The position numbers and the translations under genes were made by a program. Below are positions 14,617 through 22,741 of a DNA stretch of 23,116 nt, one piece after another. The stretch covers positions 1 to 23,116 of the forward strand of contig JBFKFP010000029.1 of the NCBI GenBank assembly GCA_041618535.1, in the 5' to 3' direction. Each line of letters opens with the position of its first letter. The first letter of the stretch is position 1. Under the pieces are notes generated by a model, which was not told the origin of the DNA, made no database searches, and was given only the letters and a program-made list of their open reading frames with translations. Source of the DNA: SHLJ01 sp041618535 (GTDB taxonomy: Bacteria > Bacteroidota > Bacteroidia > Flavobacteriales > Flavobacteriaceae).

Positions 14617-17541
14617 ATGAAATCGACCTGGATAACAGTTTTTATCTTTTTGATTTTATCGAACTGTCAAATGCCTGTGGAGAAGGTTATTGCAGAAAAG
14701 GATAGAGCACTTACAAATTATGTGAATCCTTTTATCGGGACCGGAGGTCATGGGCATACTTACCCTGGTGCTACTGCCCCTTTCGGCATGATGCAGTTAA
14801 GCCCGGATACGCGTCTCGATGGGTGGGATGGTTGTTCGGGATATCATTATTCAGATTCCTATATATACGGATTCTCTCATACCCACTTAAGCGGTACCGG
14901 TGTCAGTGATTACGGAGATATTCTATTGATGCCAACAACCTCGGAAATACTCAGCAACGGCGCAGACGGCAGGCCGGGCTACAAAGCTCCGTTCAGCCAT
15001 GAAAGGGAGAGAGCCGAACCGGGTTTCTATAAAGTTCATCTTGACTCAACAAACATCGGGGTTGAACTTACGGTCTCCGAAAGGTCCGGCATGCATCGTT
15101 ACACTTTTGAAAAAGATTCGAAACAGTATGTAATCCTTGATCTTGAGCATCGGGATGAGGTTTTGGATTCAGACTTCGAGCTTGTCTCAGGTACAGAAAT
15201 AAGAGGGCGACGGCACTCCAGGGCATGGGCCGATCAACAAATGCTCTATTTCCACCTGAGATTTTCAAGGCCTGTTAAATCAGTAAAACAATCTGGGGGA
15301 AATTCAACAGGCAAAATAGCAGCCTTTGAATTTGATGAAAGAGAAGGTGAAATTCTGGAGGTCAAAGTTGGGATTTCGGCCGTAGATGAACAGGGAGCCA
15401 GGGAGAACATGGAGGCAGAGATAGGGAACAAATCATTTGATGAGGTCAGGGCTGAAATTCAGGAGAAATGGGAGCGTCAACTGGAGAAGGTAGTGGTCGA
15501 ATCGGAAGATCAGGATCAAAAAACTGTTTTTTATACTTCTCTTTATCACACTATGCTTGCGCCAAACCTCTACCAGGATATCGATGGGCGCTACAGAGGC
15601 ATGGACCTTAAAATTCACCAAACAACCGATTTTTCTTATTACACGGTTTTTTCACTTTGGGATACCTATCGTGCAACTCATCCCTTGTACACTATCATAG
15701 AGCAGGAACGCACCAACGATTTTGTCAATACCCTGTTAGCCAAATACAAAGAGGGCGGAATAATGCCGATATGGGATCTTTCTGCCTGTTACACCGGCTG
15801 TATGATCGGTTATCATGGCGTCTCTGTGATATCTGATGCTTATCTTAAAGGGATCAGGGGCTACGATGCTGATCTCGCTTTTGAAGCCGTAAAACACAGT
15901 GCTAGCCGTGATCATCTAGGATTAAAAGCCTATAAATCCTTTGGGTTCATTCCTGTTGAGGAGGAAAGCGAATCGGTTTCAAAGACCCTTGAATATGCCT
16001 ATGACGACTGGACCATAGCCCAATTGGCAAAAGCACTAAACAAAACAGAAGACTACCGCTATTTCCTGGACCGATCGTTGAATTACAGGAACGTTTTCGA
16101 TCCGGAGACCAAATTTATGAGAGGCCGTTTCAGAAATCAGTGGTTCTCTCCGTTCGATCCCTATGAGGTCAACTTTAACTATACCGAAGCCAACGCCTGG
16201 CAATATAGTTTATATGTTCCGCAGGATATTTCAGGCTTGATGGAAATAATGGGAGGTAAAACCGAACTTGAGAGCAGACTGGATGAACTGTTCGAGGCTG
16301 AAACAAGCACTACTGGTCGAAACCAGGCAGACATCACCGGACTTATCGGGCAATATGCTCATGGGAACGAACCAAGTCACCATATGGCTTATCTGTATAA
16401 TTTTGTTGGCCGTCCAGATAAAACTCAAGCCAGGGTTAACCAGATCCTGAATGAATTATATTCTAATGCTCCCGACGGAATTTCGGGTAACGAGGACTGT
16501 GGGCAAATGAGCGCCTGGTATGTCTTCAGTGCCCTGGGTTTCTATCCTGTCACCCCCGGATCCCCTGATTATATCATAGGAGCACCCTTGTTTAAAAGGG
16601 CTACAATCAGGTTGGAAAACGGAAATACGTTTACCGTTATGGCCAATGGAAGAAACAGCGAAAATTATTTTGTTAAATCTGCACGACTCAACGGAAGACC
16701 CATAGAACAATCATTATTGCTTCATGATGATATTATGAAAGGTGGGACTTTGGAATTTGAAATGACAGACCGCCCAACGAAGTGGATGAGTTCGGAAAAG
16801 GAGTTACCTGTCAGTAAGATCGAAGAAGGGGGTTTTCTCTCGGCTCCCTTTATTGCTGAAGGGGCCCTGGCCTTCAGCGATTCAACCTCAGTAAGATTAT
16901 CTCACATTCAAAAGGATGTGAAAATATTTTTTAAGATCAATGAAGATCCCTTTCAACTTTATGAGAGCCTCATAAAAATCACAACTCCGGTACAGCTCGA
17001 TGTCTATGCCGAAAAAGAAGGCAGGAAGAGTCCGGTTGTGAGTACCCGCTTTACACAGATAGACCCTTTGGTTAAAATCTCCCTGGAAAGCCGCTATGCC
17101 AACCAATATAATGCCGGAGGAGACCGTGCACTGATAGATGGGATTTTAGGAACACGCGATTTCCGGACCGGATCATGGCAGGGATACCAGGACCAGGATG
17201 TCGTGGCCATGGTGGACCTTGGACGTGAGAGGTCGGTCAAATCGGTACAGGTGAATTTTCTCCAGGACCAGCGCTCCTGGATCTTTCTTCCAACGGCGGT
17301 ACGTTTTTATGGATCAAGAAACGGAACAGATTTCATTCCATTAAACCCGGGATTCCAATTGAATAATTCCCGGCAAGACGATGCCATACGAATAAAAAAT
17401 GTGGAATGTCGAGTTCCCGAATCTACATATCGCTTCATCAAACTGGTTGCCAAGAAACTCGGAGATCTTCCTTCCTGGCATATCGGTGCAAAAGACAAGG
17501 GTAAAAGCTGGATATTTATTGACGAAATAATAATTGATTAG
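14617..17541 (+). CDS. GH92 family alpha-mannosidase, lipoprotein
   Basis: GH92 enzymes are calcium-dependent inverting exo-alpha-mannosidases that trim alpha-1,2-, 1,3- or 1,4-linked mannose, often from N-glycans. The product has 974 residues and a lipoprotein signal with lipobox LSNC (Cys17). The first domain opens with VNPFIGTGGHGHTYPGATAP (36-55) and PFGMMQLSPDT. The (alpha/alpha)6 domain carries the conserved GNEPSHH (583-589) and GNEDCGQMSAW (from 624). After the GH92 core (ending about 750) is a chitobiase C-terminal-like domain (about 757-815, with KIFFKINEDP from 769). A discoidin-like domain (about 826-974) ends in FIDEIIID. This tail matches that of the divergent GH20. It is followed 3 bases later by the glycosylasparaginase gene. 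Linkage specificity cannot be read from the sequence. Confidence 0.95.
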   Translation: MKSTWITVFIFLILSNCQMPVEKVIAEKDRALTNYVNPFIGTGGHGHTYPGATAPFGMMQLSPDTRLDGWDGCSGYHYSDSYIYGFSHTHLSGTGVSDYGDILLMPTTSEILSNGADGRPGYKAPFSHERERAEPGFYKVHLDSTNIGVELTVSERSGMHRYTFEKDSKQYVILDLEHRDEVLDSDFELVSGTEIRGRRHSRAWADQQMLYFHLRFSRPVKSVKQSGGNSTGKIAAFEFDEREGEILEVKVGISAVDEQGARENMEAEIGNKSFDEVRAEIQEKWERQLEKVVVESEDQDQKTVFYTSLYHTMLAPNLYQDIDGRYRGMDLKIHQTTDFSYYTVFSLWDTYRATHPLYTIIEQERTNDFVNTLLAKYKEGGIMPIWDLSACYTGCMIGYHGVSVISDAYLKGIRGYDADLAFEAVKHSASRDHLGLKAYKSFGFIPVEEESESVSKTLEYAYDDWTIAQLAKALNKTEDYRYFLDRSLNYRNVFDPETKFMRGRFRNQWFSPFDPYEVNFNYTEANAWQYSLYVPQDISGLMEIMGGKTELESRLDELFEAETSTTGRNQADITGLIGQYAHGNEPSHHMAYLYNFVGRPDKTQARVNQILNELYSNAPDGISGNEDCGQMSAWYVFSALGFYPVTPGSPDYIIGAPLFKRATIRLENGNTFTVMANGRNSENYFVKSARLNGRPIEQSLLLHDDIMKGGTLEFEMTDRPTKWMSSEKELPVSKIEEGGFLSAPFIAEGALAFSDSTSVRLSHIQKDVKIFFKINEDPFQLYESLIKITTPVQLDVYAEKEGRKSPVVSTRFTQIDPLVKISLESRYANQYNAGGDRALIDGILGTRDFRTGSWQGYQDQDVVAMVDLGRERSVKSVQVNFLQDQRSWIFLPTAVRFYGSRNGTDFIPLNPGFQLNNSRQDDAIRIKNVECRVPESTYRFIKLVAKKLGDLPSWHIGAKDKGKSWIFIDEIIID

Positions 17542-17544
17542 AGT

Positions 17545-18552
17545 ATGAAACGACGTTCATTTATTCGAAATGCATCTTTGGGAAGTGCGGGTTTGGCAGT
17601 GGGACATAGCCTGATATCGTGTAAAAATCCCGGAACCCAAACCAAAGAAGACAACTTAACAACAGTTATCAAAGAAATTAAACCGGTAGCTATTGCCACC
17701 TGGAATGTGCCCAATGCGACGGCTAAAGCCTTCGAGGTTCTTGAATCAGGAGGGACTGCCCTGGACGCAGTTGAGCAGGGGTGCAGGGTAGAGGAGGCCA
17801 ACGCAGAAGGCCAATCTGTGGGCAAAGGTGGATTACCGGACAGGGATGGTAATGTCACTCTCGATGCCTGTATCATGAACAGCGAGGGTAATTGCGGATC
17901 GGTCGTTTACCTGAAGAATATCACGCATGCCATTTCGGTTGCCAGGAAGGTTATGGAGGACACTCCACATGTAATGCTAGCAGGCGGCGGCGCTGAGGAA
18001 TTTGCATATTCCAAGGGGTTTCAAAGAGAAAATCTCCTCACAGAAAAATCAAAAAAGGCATGGGAACAATGGAAGATAAAAAGCGAGTACAAACCCATTA
18101 TAAATATTGAGAATCACGATACCATAGGAATGTTGGCCATTGATAGTGAAGGAAACATTTCCGGCGGATGCACAACCAGCGGACTTGCTTATAAGATGGC
18201 GGGGCGTGTTGGTGATTCACCAATAATCGGATCGGGTTTATTCGTTGATAACGAAGTAGGTGCGGCTGTTGCAACGGGTCTCGGTGAGGAAGTAGTTAAA
18301 ACTGTTGGAAGTTTTCTGGTAGTGGAATTGATGCGGCAGGGCAAATCGCCCCAGCAGGCCTGTGAGGAAGCCATCAAGCGGATAGTTTCCAAACCGGGAA
18401 GTGACTATAAAAATTTCCAGGTGGGCTATATCGCCTTGAATAAGGCCGGTGAGACCGGGGCTCATGCCATTCACCCGGGGTTTAGTATTACGCGGACCGA
18501 TAACAATGGAAATGATAATTCTGCCTCATCTGCTTTTCTCGATAACCCCTAG
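17545..18552 (+). CDS. N4-(beta-N-acetylglucosaminyl)-L-asparaginase (glycosylasparaginase type)
   Basis: An Ntn-hydrolase that cleaves the GlcNAc-Asn bond left after N-glycan trimming. It is made as a 335-residue precursor that cuts itself before Thr193 (NHDTIGMLAID), releasing a beta subunit with the new N-terminal Thr nucleophile. Family residues are clear: GGLPDRDGNVTLDA and the DACIMN block in the alpha part, then GCTTSG, RVGDSPIIGSG and TGLGE in the beta part. The TGLGEE form favours glycosylasparaginase over isoaspartyl peptidase, which has TGxGEYFIR. The N terminus has a twin-arginine motif (RRSFIR, 3-8), a hydrophobic stretch and LISC with Cys26, so it looks like a Tat-exported lipoprotein. 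It starts 3 bases after GH92 and forms an operon with it. Confidence 0.93.
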   Translation: MKRRSFIRNASLGSAGLAVGHSLISCKNPGTQTKEDNLTTVIKEIKPVAIATWNVPNATAKAFEVLESGGTALDAVEQGCRVEEANAEGQSVGKGGLPDRDGNVTLDACIMNSEGNCGSVVYLKNITHAISVARKVMEDTPHVMLAGGGAEEFAYSKGFQRENLLTEKSKKAWEQWKIKSEYKPIINIENHDTIGMLAIDSEGNISGGCTTSGLAYKMAGRVGDSPIIGSGLFVDNEVGAAVATGLGEEVVKTVGSFLVVELMRQGKSPQQACEEAIKRIVSKPGSDYKNFQVGYIALNKAGETGAHAIHPGFSITRTDNNGNDNSASSAFLDNP

Positions 18553-18771
18553 GTTCACTTAATCTGCCCTGAAAAATCGTAATTTTCTGAGATACAGCCC
18601 TTTGCTTTTCATCGATATTTTCTGATTTTGGGTGCATCTCATCCATTTTTTGCCGCTTTTCGTCAAAATAATTGAGGATTAGGCAGCATTTATACTTACT
18701 TGTCTGTAACAAATTAGCCAGGGGCGTTATTTAAACCCTTCGGATAATGGGTTAAAGCAAAACAAAATATT

Positions 18772-19068
18772 ATGTTCAAGGGGAAAACAATCATAATAGC
18801 ATTATTCATTCTTTTCGGGTTAAGTGCCAATTCACAGAATGAGCCCGAAGCAGAAAAGTTATTGGAGCCCGTTAATATTCCAGGTTTGGTAAATATTTCC
18901 AATTGCCAGGATGTATCTCCGTTGACCCTGAAAAAGGTTGAGCCGATAAGCGCTGATCCCAAAGTTCAGAATAAATCCATTAATTACGGCAAAAGCCAGG
19001 AGATCATCAGTGTGAAGGCCTATATCAGGAAACTTCACCTTAAGAGAAAAGAAACTCTTGTGAGTTAG
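18772..19068 (+). CDS. Small exported protein of unknown function
   Basis: I do not recognise this 98-residue protein. It has a clean Sec signal peptide: basic MFKGK, a hydrophobic core IIIALFILFGLS, and a likely cleavage near NSQ (about residue 21-22). The mature part (about 77 residues) has an acidic beginning (NEPEAEKLLEP), a single Cys in NISNCQD and a basic C terminus (YIRKLHLKRKETLVS). No repeat or membrane segment follows. The A-rich leader AAAACAAAATATT before the ATG and a strong terminator 33 bases after the stop support a real gene. The 219 bases upstream (18553-18771) hold no other supportable gene. Its neighbour is cphA, convergent, but a link to cyanophycin is only positional. 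Confidence 0.75.
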   Translation: MFKGKTIIIALFILFGLSANSQNEPEAEKLLEPVNIPGLVNISNCQDVSPLTLKKVEPISADPKVQNKSINYGKSQEIISVKAYIRKLHLKRKETLVS

Positions 19069-19100
19069 AAATACTCCATTTTATACATGAATATTCAATA

Positions 19101-19130
19101 AAGGTCACAACTTAGGTTGTGACTTTTTTT
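19101..19130 (+). terminator. Intrinsic terminator after the small exported protein gene
   Basis: Stem GTCACAAC (19104-19111) with GTTGTGAC (19116-19123), loop TTAG, extended by a G-T and two A-T pairs, followed by seven T (19124-19130). The T run overlaps the first two bases of the cphA stop triplet on the other strand (19129-19131), so the same hairpin probably ends both convergent transcripts. Confidence 0.9.
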
Positions 19131-21780
19131 AATTGCCGTTTTCAGAAAAAACAAGTTCTCCGCTTGCCTCTTTTTCCCTGAGTTCTGTAACCAGATCCAG
19201 GGCATCAGGAACAACATCACTGCAAAGAATGATCAATGATCCCTCTTTTGCATTTTTAACGGCATAATTGATTGCCTCTCGTTCGGATGGAATAATTGTA
19301 GTCTTCTTCTTAGGGTCTTTCATCTTAATACCATCTTCCAGCATTTTGATAAGCTCATCCTCAGTTTTTCCTCTCAGGTGTTTATCCTGCCTTATTATGA
19401 CCTCATCAAACATTTCAGCCGCGATACTTCCCATCTCATTATTGTCCTCTATCCTCCGGTCACCTATTCCCGCTATAATTCCAACCTTTACCGTAGCCGA
19501 GATGTTATCCGTAAATTTCTTTAAGGCCCGCATTCCGGCGGGATTATGGGCATAATCCAACAGTACACTAAACCTGTTAAATTTGAAAAGATTAAGCCGG
19601 CCCGGTGTCTGGGATGGAGACGGAATAAAAGTTTCAAGTGCCGCCTTGGTATCCTCGATGCTAATCCCCTGTACGTTGGCGGCAATAATGGCTGGCAGGA
19701 TGTTTTGAATCATGAATTTTGCCTTCCCTCCATAGGTCAGTGGAATATTATCGGCTTTCATAACACGCATTTTCCATTCACCTTTGCAGATGGTCACATA
19801 TCCGTTTTCATAAACAGCAGTTATGCCGTTTAGCCGTTGTAAAGCTTTTATCCTTGGATTATTTTCATCCATAGAGAACAGGGCTACATTGCAATCAACG
19901 GTTCTCCGCATATTGTAAACCAGGTCATCGTCAGCATTCAATATGGCATATCCGTCAGGCAGGACCGTTTCAGGGATCACGCCTTTTACCTTGGCCAATT
20001 GTTCAATGGTATGAATTCCTTTTAAACCTAAATGATCGCCGGCAACATTTGTAACAATCCCAACATCGCATTTCTTAAATCCTAAGCCCGCTCTCAGCAA
20101 CCCTCCCCTGGCGCATTCCAGGACAGCAAAGTTTACCGTTGGGTCTTTAAGCACAAATTCAGCGCTGGCAGGTCCGGTACAATCACCGGTTACCAGAAGA
20201 CGATTCTGAATGTAGACCCCGTCACTGGTTGTATAGCCCACCCGGTGACCTTTAAGCTTGGCAATATGAGCAATCAGTCTCGTGGTGGTTGTTTTCCCGT
20301 TGGTCCCGGTTACGGCTATTATAGGAATTCTGCCGGTATCTCCCTTTTTTGGAAAGAGTTTATCGATTACCGGTGCCGCAACATTTCTAGGTAATCCGGT
20401 AGTTGGAGCCAAATGCATCCTGAATCCCGGCCCCGCATTAACTTCTAATACTGCGCCTCCCGTTTCAGACAGGGGTTTGGAAATGTCGGTCGTCATCACA
20501 TCAATCCCGCAAATATCCAGGTCGATGATCTTGGAGATCCGTTCGGCCATCGCAATATTAGCCGGATGAACGATATCGGTCACATCTGCGGCGGTTCCGC
20601 CGGTGCTCAGGTTAGCGGTGTCTTTCAATACCAGAATTTCATCTTCTTTGATCACCGTATCCAGGTCGTAACCCTTTGATGCGATAATAGTTTTCGTTAA
20701 ATCATTTACTGTAATCTGAGTCAGGACATTTTCATGACCATAACCCCTCCTCGGATCTTCATTTACCTTGTCGATAAGTTCCTTAATAGTTGATTTACCA
20801 TCCCCGACGACATGTGCCGGGGTCCGTTTCGCAGCGGCTACCAGAACATTGTTTATGACCAATAATCTATAATCTTCTCCTACTATATATTTTTCGATAA
20901 TTATGGCTCCACTTTTTGAACTCTCCTTCGCCTTCCTGAAAGCTTCCAGGGCCTGATCATAATTCTGAATATCTACCGTTATCCCCCGGCCATGATTCCC
21001 GTCTATGGGTTTAACAACAAGCGGATACCCGACATAATTGCAGGCCGCCTCCAGACTTCGTTCCCTTCTGATGATATCACCTTTAGGAACCTCCACCTCT
21101 GCCTGTTCCAAAAGATACTTGGTGTCTTCCTTATCACAGGCCAGTTCTACACCAATACTGCTGGTTTCGCTGGTCACAGTTGCCTGTATCCTTTTTTGGT
21201 TAGCACCATAACCGAGCTGACACAGTGAATATCGGTTCAACCTTATCCAGGGAATACCTCTTGATTCGGCTTCTTCAACAATTGACCCGGTGCTTGGTCC
21301 AAGCCTTTCAGCTTCCCTGATTTCCCGCATTTGTTGAATGTCATCAGACATGTCATAATCTTCACCATTAATCAGTGCTTCACAGATTCGAACCGAAGCT
21401 TCGGCTGCATATCGCCCTACCTTTTCCTCCATATATGCAAAGACCACTGAGTATACTCCTGGCTCACCATATGAACGTGTCCGGCCAAATCCCACATCCA
21501 TCCCTGCAAGGGTCTGTATCTCGAGCGCGATATGTTCGATAATATGGCCCATCCATGTGCCCTCTTTCACCCTCTGGAAAAATCCGCCGGGCTCGCCTAC
21601 AGAACAACGATGTTCATACATTTCAGGGAACATGGCTGTTAGACGATCATAAAATCCGTCCACCTTGTTTGACGGCAATTCTTCCATCTCTTCAAGGTCG
21701 AGGACCATTACAATCAATTTATGACGTCGTACCGACCAGTAATTAGGGCCCCGCATTGCGTTAATGCTAACTATTTTCAT
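19129..21780 (-). CDS. cphA: Cyanophycin synthetase
   Basis: Makes cyanophycin, a poly-Asp backbone with Arg on each side chain, without the ribosome, using two ATP-dependent steps. The 883-residue protein has all three parts. The N-terminal domain (about 1-160) opens with MKIVSINAMRGPNYWS, as in canonical CphA. An ATP-grasp domain (about 215-475) carries KPIDGNHGRGIT (257-268), EKYIVGEDYR and LEVNAGPG (445-452). A Mur-ligase-like domain (about 485-883) has P-loop TGTNGKTTTT (491-500), LECARGGLLR (554-563), TNVAGDHLG and DYAHNPAG (742-749). I chose the ATG at 21780; the frame extends 16 residues further upstream, but that extension is not family-like. Length matches the usual 870-900. It is cytoplasmic and divergent from cyanophycinase. 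Confidence 0.97.
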   Translation of the reverse strand: MKIVSINAMRGPNYWSVRRHKLIVMVLDLEEMEELPSNKVDGFYDRLTAMFPEMYEHRCSVGEPGGFFQRVKEGTWMGHIIEHIALEIQTLAGMDVGFGRTRSYGEPGVYSVVFAYMEEKVGRYAAEASVRICEALINGEDYDMSDDIQQMREIREAERLGPSTGSIVEEAESRGIPWIRLNRYSLCQLGYGANQKRIQATVTSETSSIGVELACDKEDTKYLLEQAEVEVPKGDIIRRERSLEAACNYVGYPLVVKPIDGNHGRGITVDIQNYDQALEAFRKAKESSKSGAIIIEKYIVGEDYRLLVINNVLVAAAKRTPAHVVGDGKSTIKELIDKVNEDPRRGYGHENVLTQITVNDLTKTIIASKGYDLDTVIKEDEILVLKDTANLSTGGTAADVTDIVHPANIAMAERISKIIDLDICGIDVMTTDISKPLSETGGAVLEVNAGPGFRMHLAPTTGLPRNVAAPVIDKLFPKKGDTGRIPIIAVTGTNGKTTTTRLIAHIAKLKGHRVGYTTSDGVYIQNRLLVTGDCTGPASAEFVLKDPTVNFAVLECARGGLLRAGLGFKKCDVGIVTNVAGDHLGLKGIHTIEQLAKVKGVIPETVLPDGYAILNADDDLVYNMRRTVDCNVALFSMDENNPRIKALQRLNGITAVYENGYVTICKGEWKMRVMKADNIPLTYGGKAKFMIQNILPAIIAANVQGISIEDTKAALETFIPSPSQTPGRLNLFKFNRFSVLLDYAHNPAGMRALKKFTDNISATVKVGIIAGIGDRRIEDNNEMGSIAAEMFDEVIIRQDKHLRGKTEDELIKMLEDGIKMKDPKKKTTIIPSEREAINYAVKNAKEGSLIILCSDVVPDALDLVTELREKEASGELVFSENGN

Positions 21781-21841
21781 GAGGTTTGATTTTTGAGGTG
21801 AAAGATTATAAAGATATACAAATTCCAATTAAAAAATAGTT

Positions 21842-21849
21842 TAATTTTG
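21842..21849 (+). promoter_or_regulatory. -7 element of the cyanophycinase gene
   Basis: TAATTTTG matches TAnnTTTG exactly and ends 28 bases before the ATG at 21878. A -33 TTTG is not seen at the usual distance. The 97-base region between cphA and this gene must hold both promoters. On the minus strand TATCTTTA (21809-21816) is a near match that could serve cphA. Confidence 0.5.
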
Positions 21850-21877
21850 CCGCGTATCACCGAGAATACCAGTAAAA

Positions 21878-22741
21878 ATGCACCAAATTAAAAGCACTCT
21901 TATCCCTATCGGAGGCAATGAAAAGAAAGGACACGACAAAGACGAAACCCGATCCTTGGAATTTATCGAAGAGGATATTTTATTTCATGTTGTAAAGCAG
22001 TCCGGAGGGAAAAATGCTAAAATCCTTGTCATTCCGGCTGCTTCAAGAATCCCTGTGGAGCTGTCAGAAATATATACCAAGGCCTTCAATAAACTCGGTG
22101 TCAGGCATGTTAAAGTCCTTAACCTCAAGTCAAGGCAGGATTCGGAAAATAAGAATTCGTTGGAACTTGTTCGTCAAGCCAATTGCGTCATGTTCACAGG
22201 AGGAGATCAGACCAAGATCATTAAAAAGATTGGTGGAACGGAGCTTCATAAATTATTGATGGATCGCGTTCTGAATGACGAGCATTTTGTTATGGCTGGC
22301 ACAAGTGCCGGAGCCATGGCAATGGCATCTGAAATGATAGCCGGCGGAAGCAGCACAGAGGCCTTCTTTAAAGGTACGGTGAAAATGGGAAAAGGATTGG
22401 GATTCCTTCCTGAGGTGATGATCGACACTCATTTTATTATGCGTGGCCGGTTCGGCAGGCAATCGGAAGCAGTAGCAAAATATCCAGGTAAAATTGGATT
22501 CGGGCTGTCTGAGGACACTGGTATGATAATCAAAAATGGAAACGACTGTACAGTAATCGGTTCAGGCATGGTCATCGTATTCGATGGAAATGACCTCACT
22601 CATAACAATGAAGAAGTTCTGCCTGAAGGAACTCCGATGACCATGGTTAACCTCCGGGTTCATGTCCTCTCAAATGGAGACCAATTCGATATAAAGAAGA
22701 GAAAAGTAACTGTCTTGCCAATAGAGGCTCCCTTCCTCTGA
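21878..22741 (+). CDS. cphB: Cyanophycinase
   Basis: A serine exopeptidase of family S51 that cuts cyanophycin into beta-Asp-Arg dipeptides. The 287-residue length is typical of intracellular forms. Visible motifs are LIPIGGNEKKG (8-18), FTGGDQ (106-111), the nucleophile elbow GTSAGAM with Ser143, DTHFIMRGRFGR (183-194) with the probable catalytic His185, and LSEDTGM (210-216). There is no signal peptide, so it works on cytoplasmic granules rather than on external polymer. It is divergent from cphA, and its TGA stop touches the stop of the isoaspartyl peptidase gene on the other strand. Confidence 0.96.
   Translation: MHQIKSTLIPIGGNEKKGHDKDETRSLEFIEEDILFHVVKQSGGKNAKILVIPAASRIPVELSEIYTKAFNKLGVRHVKVLNLKSRQDSENKNSLELVRQANCVMFTGGDQTKIIKKIGGTELHKLLMDRVLNDEHFVMAGTSAGAMAMASEMIAGGSSTEAFFKGTVKMGKGLGFLPEVMIDTHFIMRGRFGRQSEAVAKYPGKIGFGLSEDTGMIIKNGNDCTVIGSGMVIVFDGNDLTHNNEEVLPEGTPMTMVNLRVHVLSNGDQFDIKKRKVTVLPIEAPFL

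Noticed and set aside
18577..18625. Two similar 14-base stretches (TCGTAATTTTCTGA and TCGATATTTTCTGA) 35 bases apart.
   Set aside because: Only two imperfect AT-rich copies; too weak to call a repeat, CRISPR or operator.
18488..18712. Minus-strand frame of 74 codons between the glycosylasparaginase and the small exported protein.
   Set aside because: It overlaps the 3' end of a certain gene, has mixed composition with no recognisable motif, and no promoter or start context.
21781..21828. 16-residue N-terminal extension of cyanophycin synthetase.
   Set aside because: Canonical CphA proteins begin at the MKIVSINAMRGPN position; the extension covers the probable promoter.
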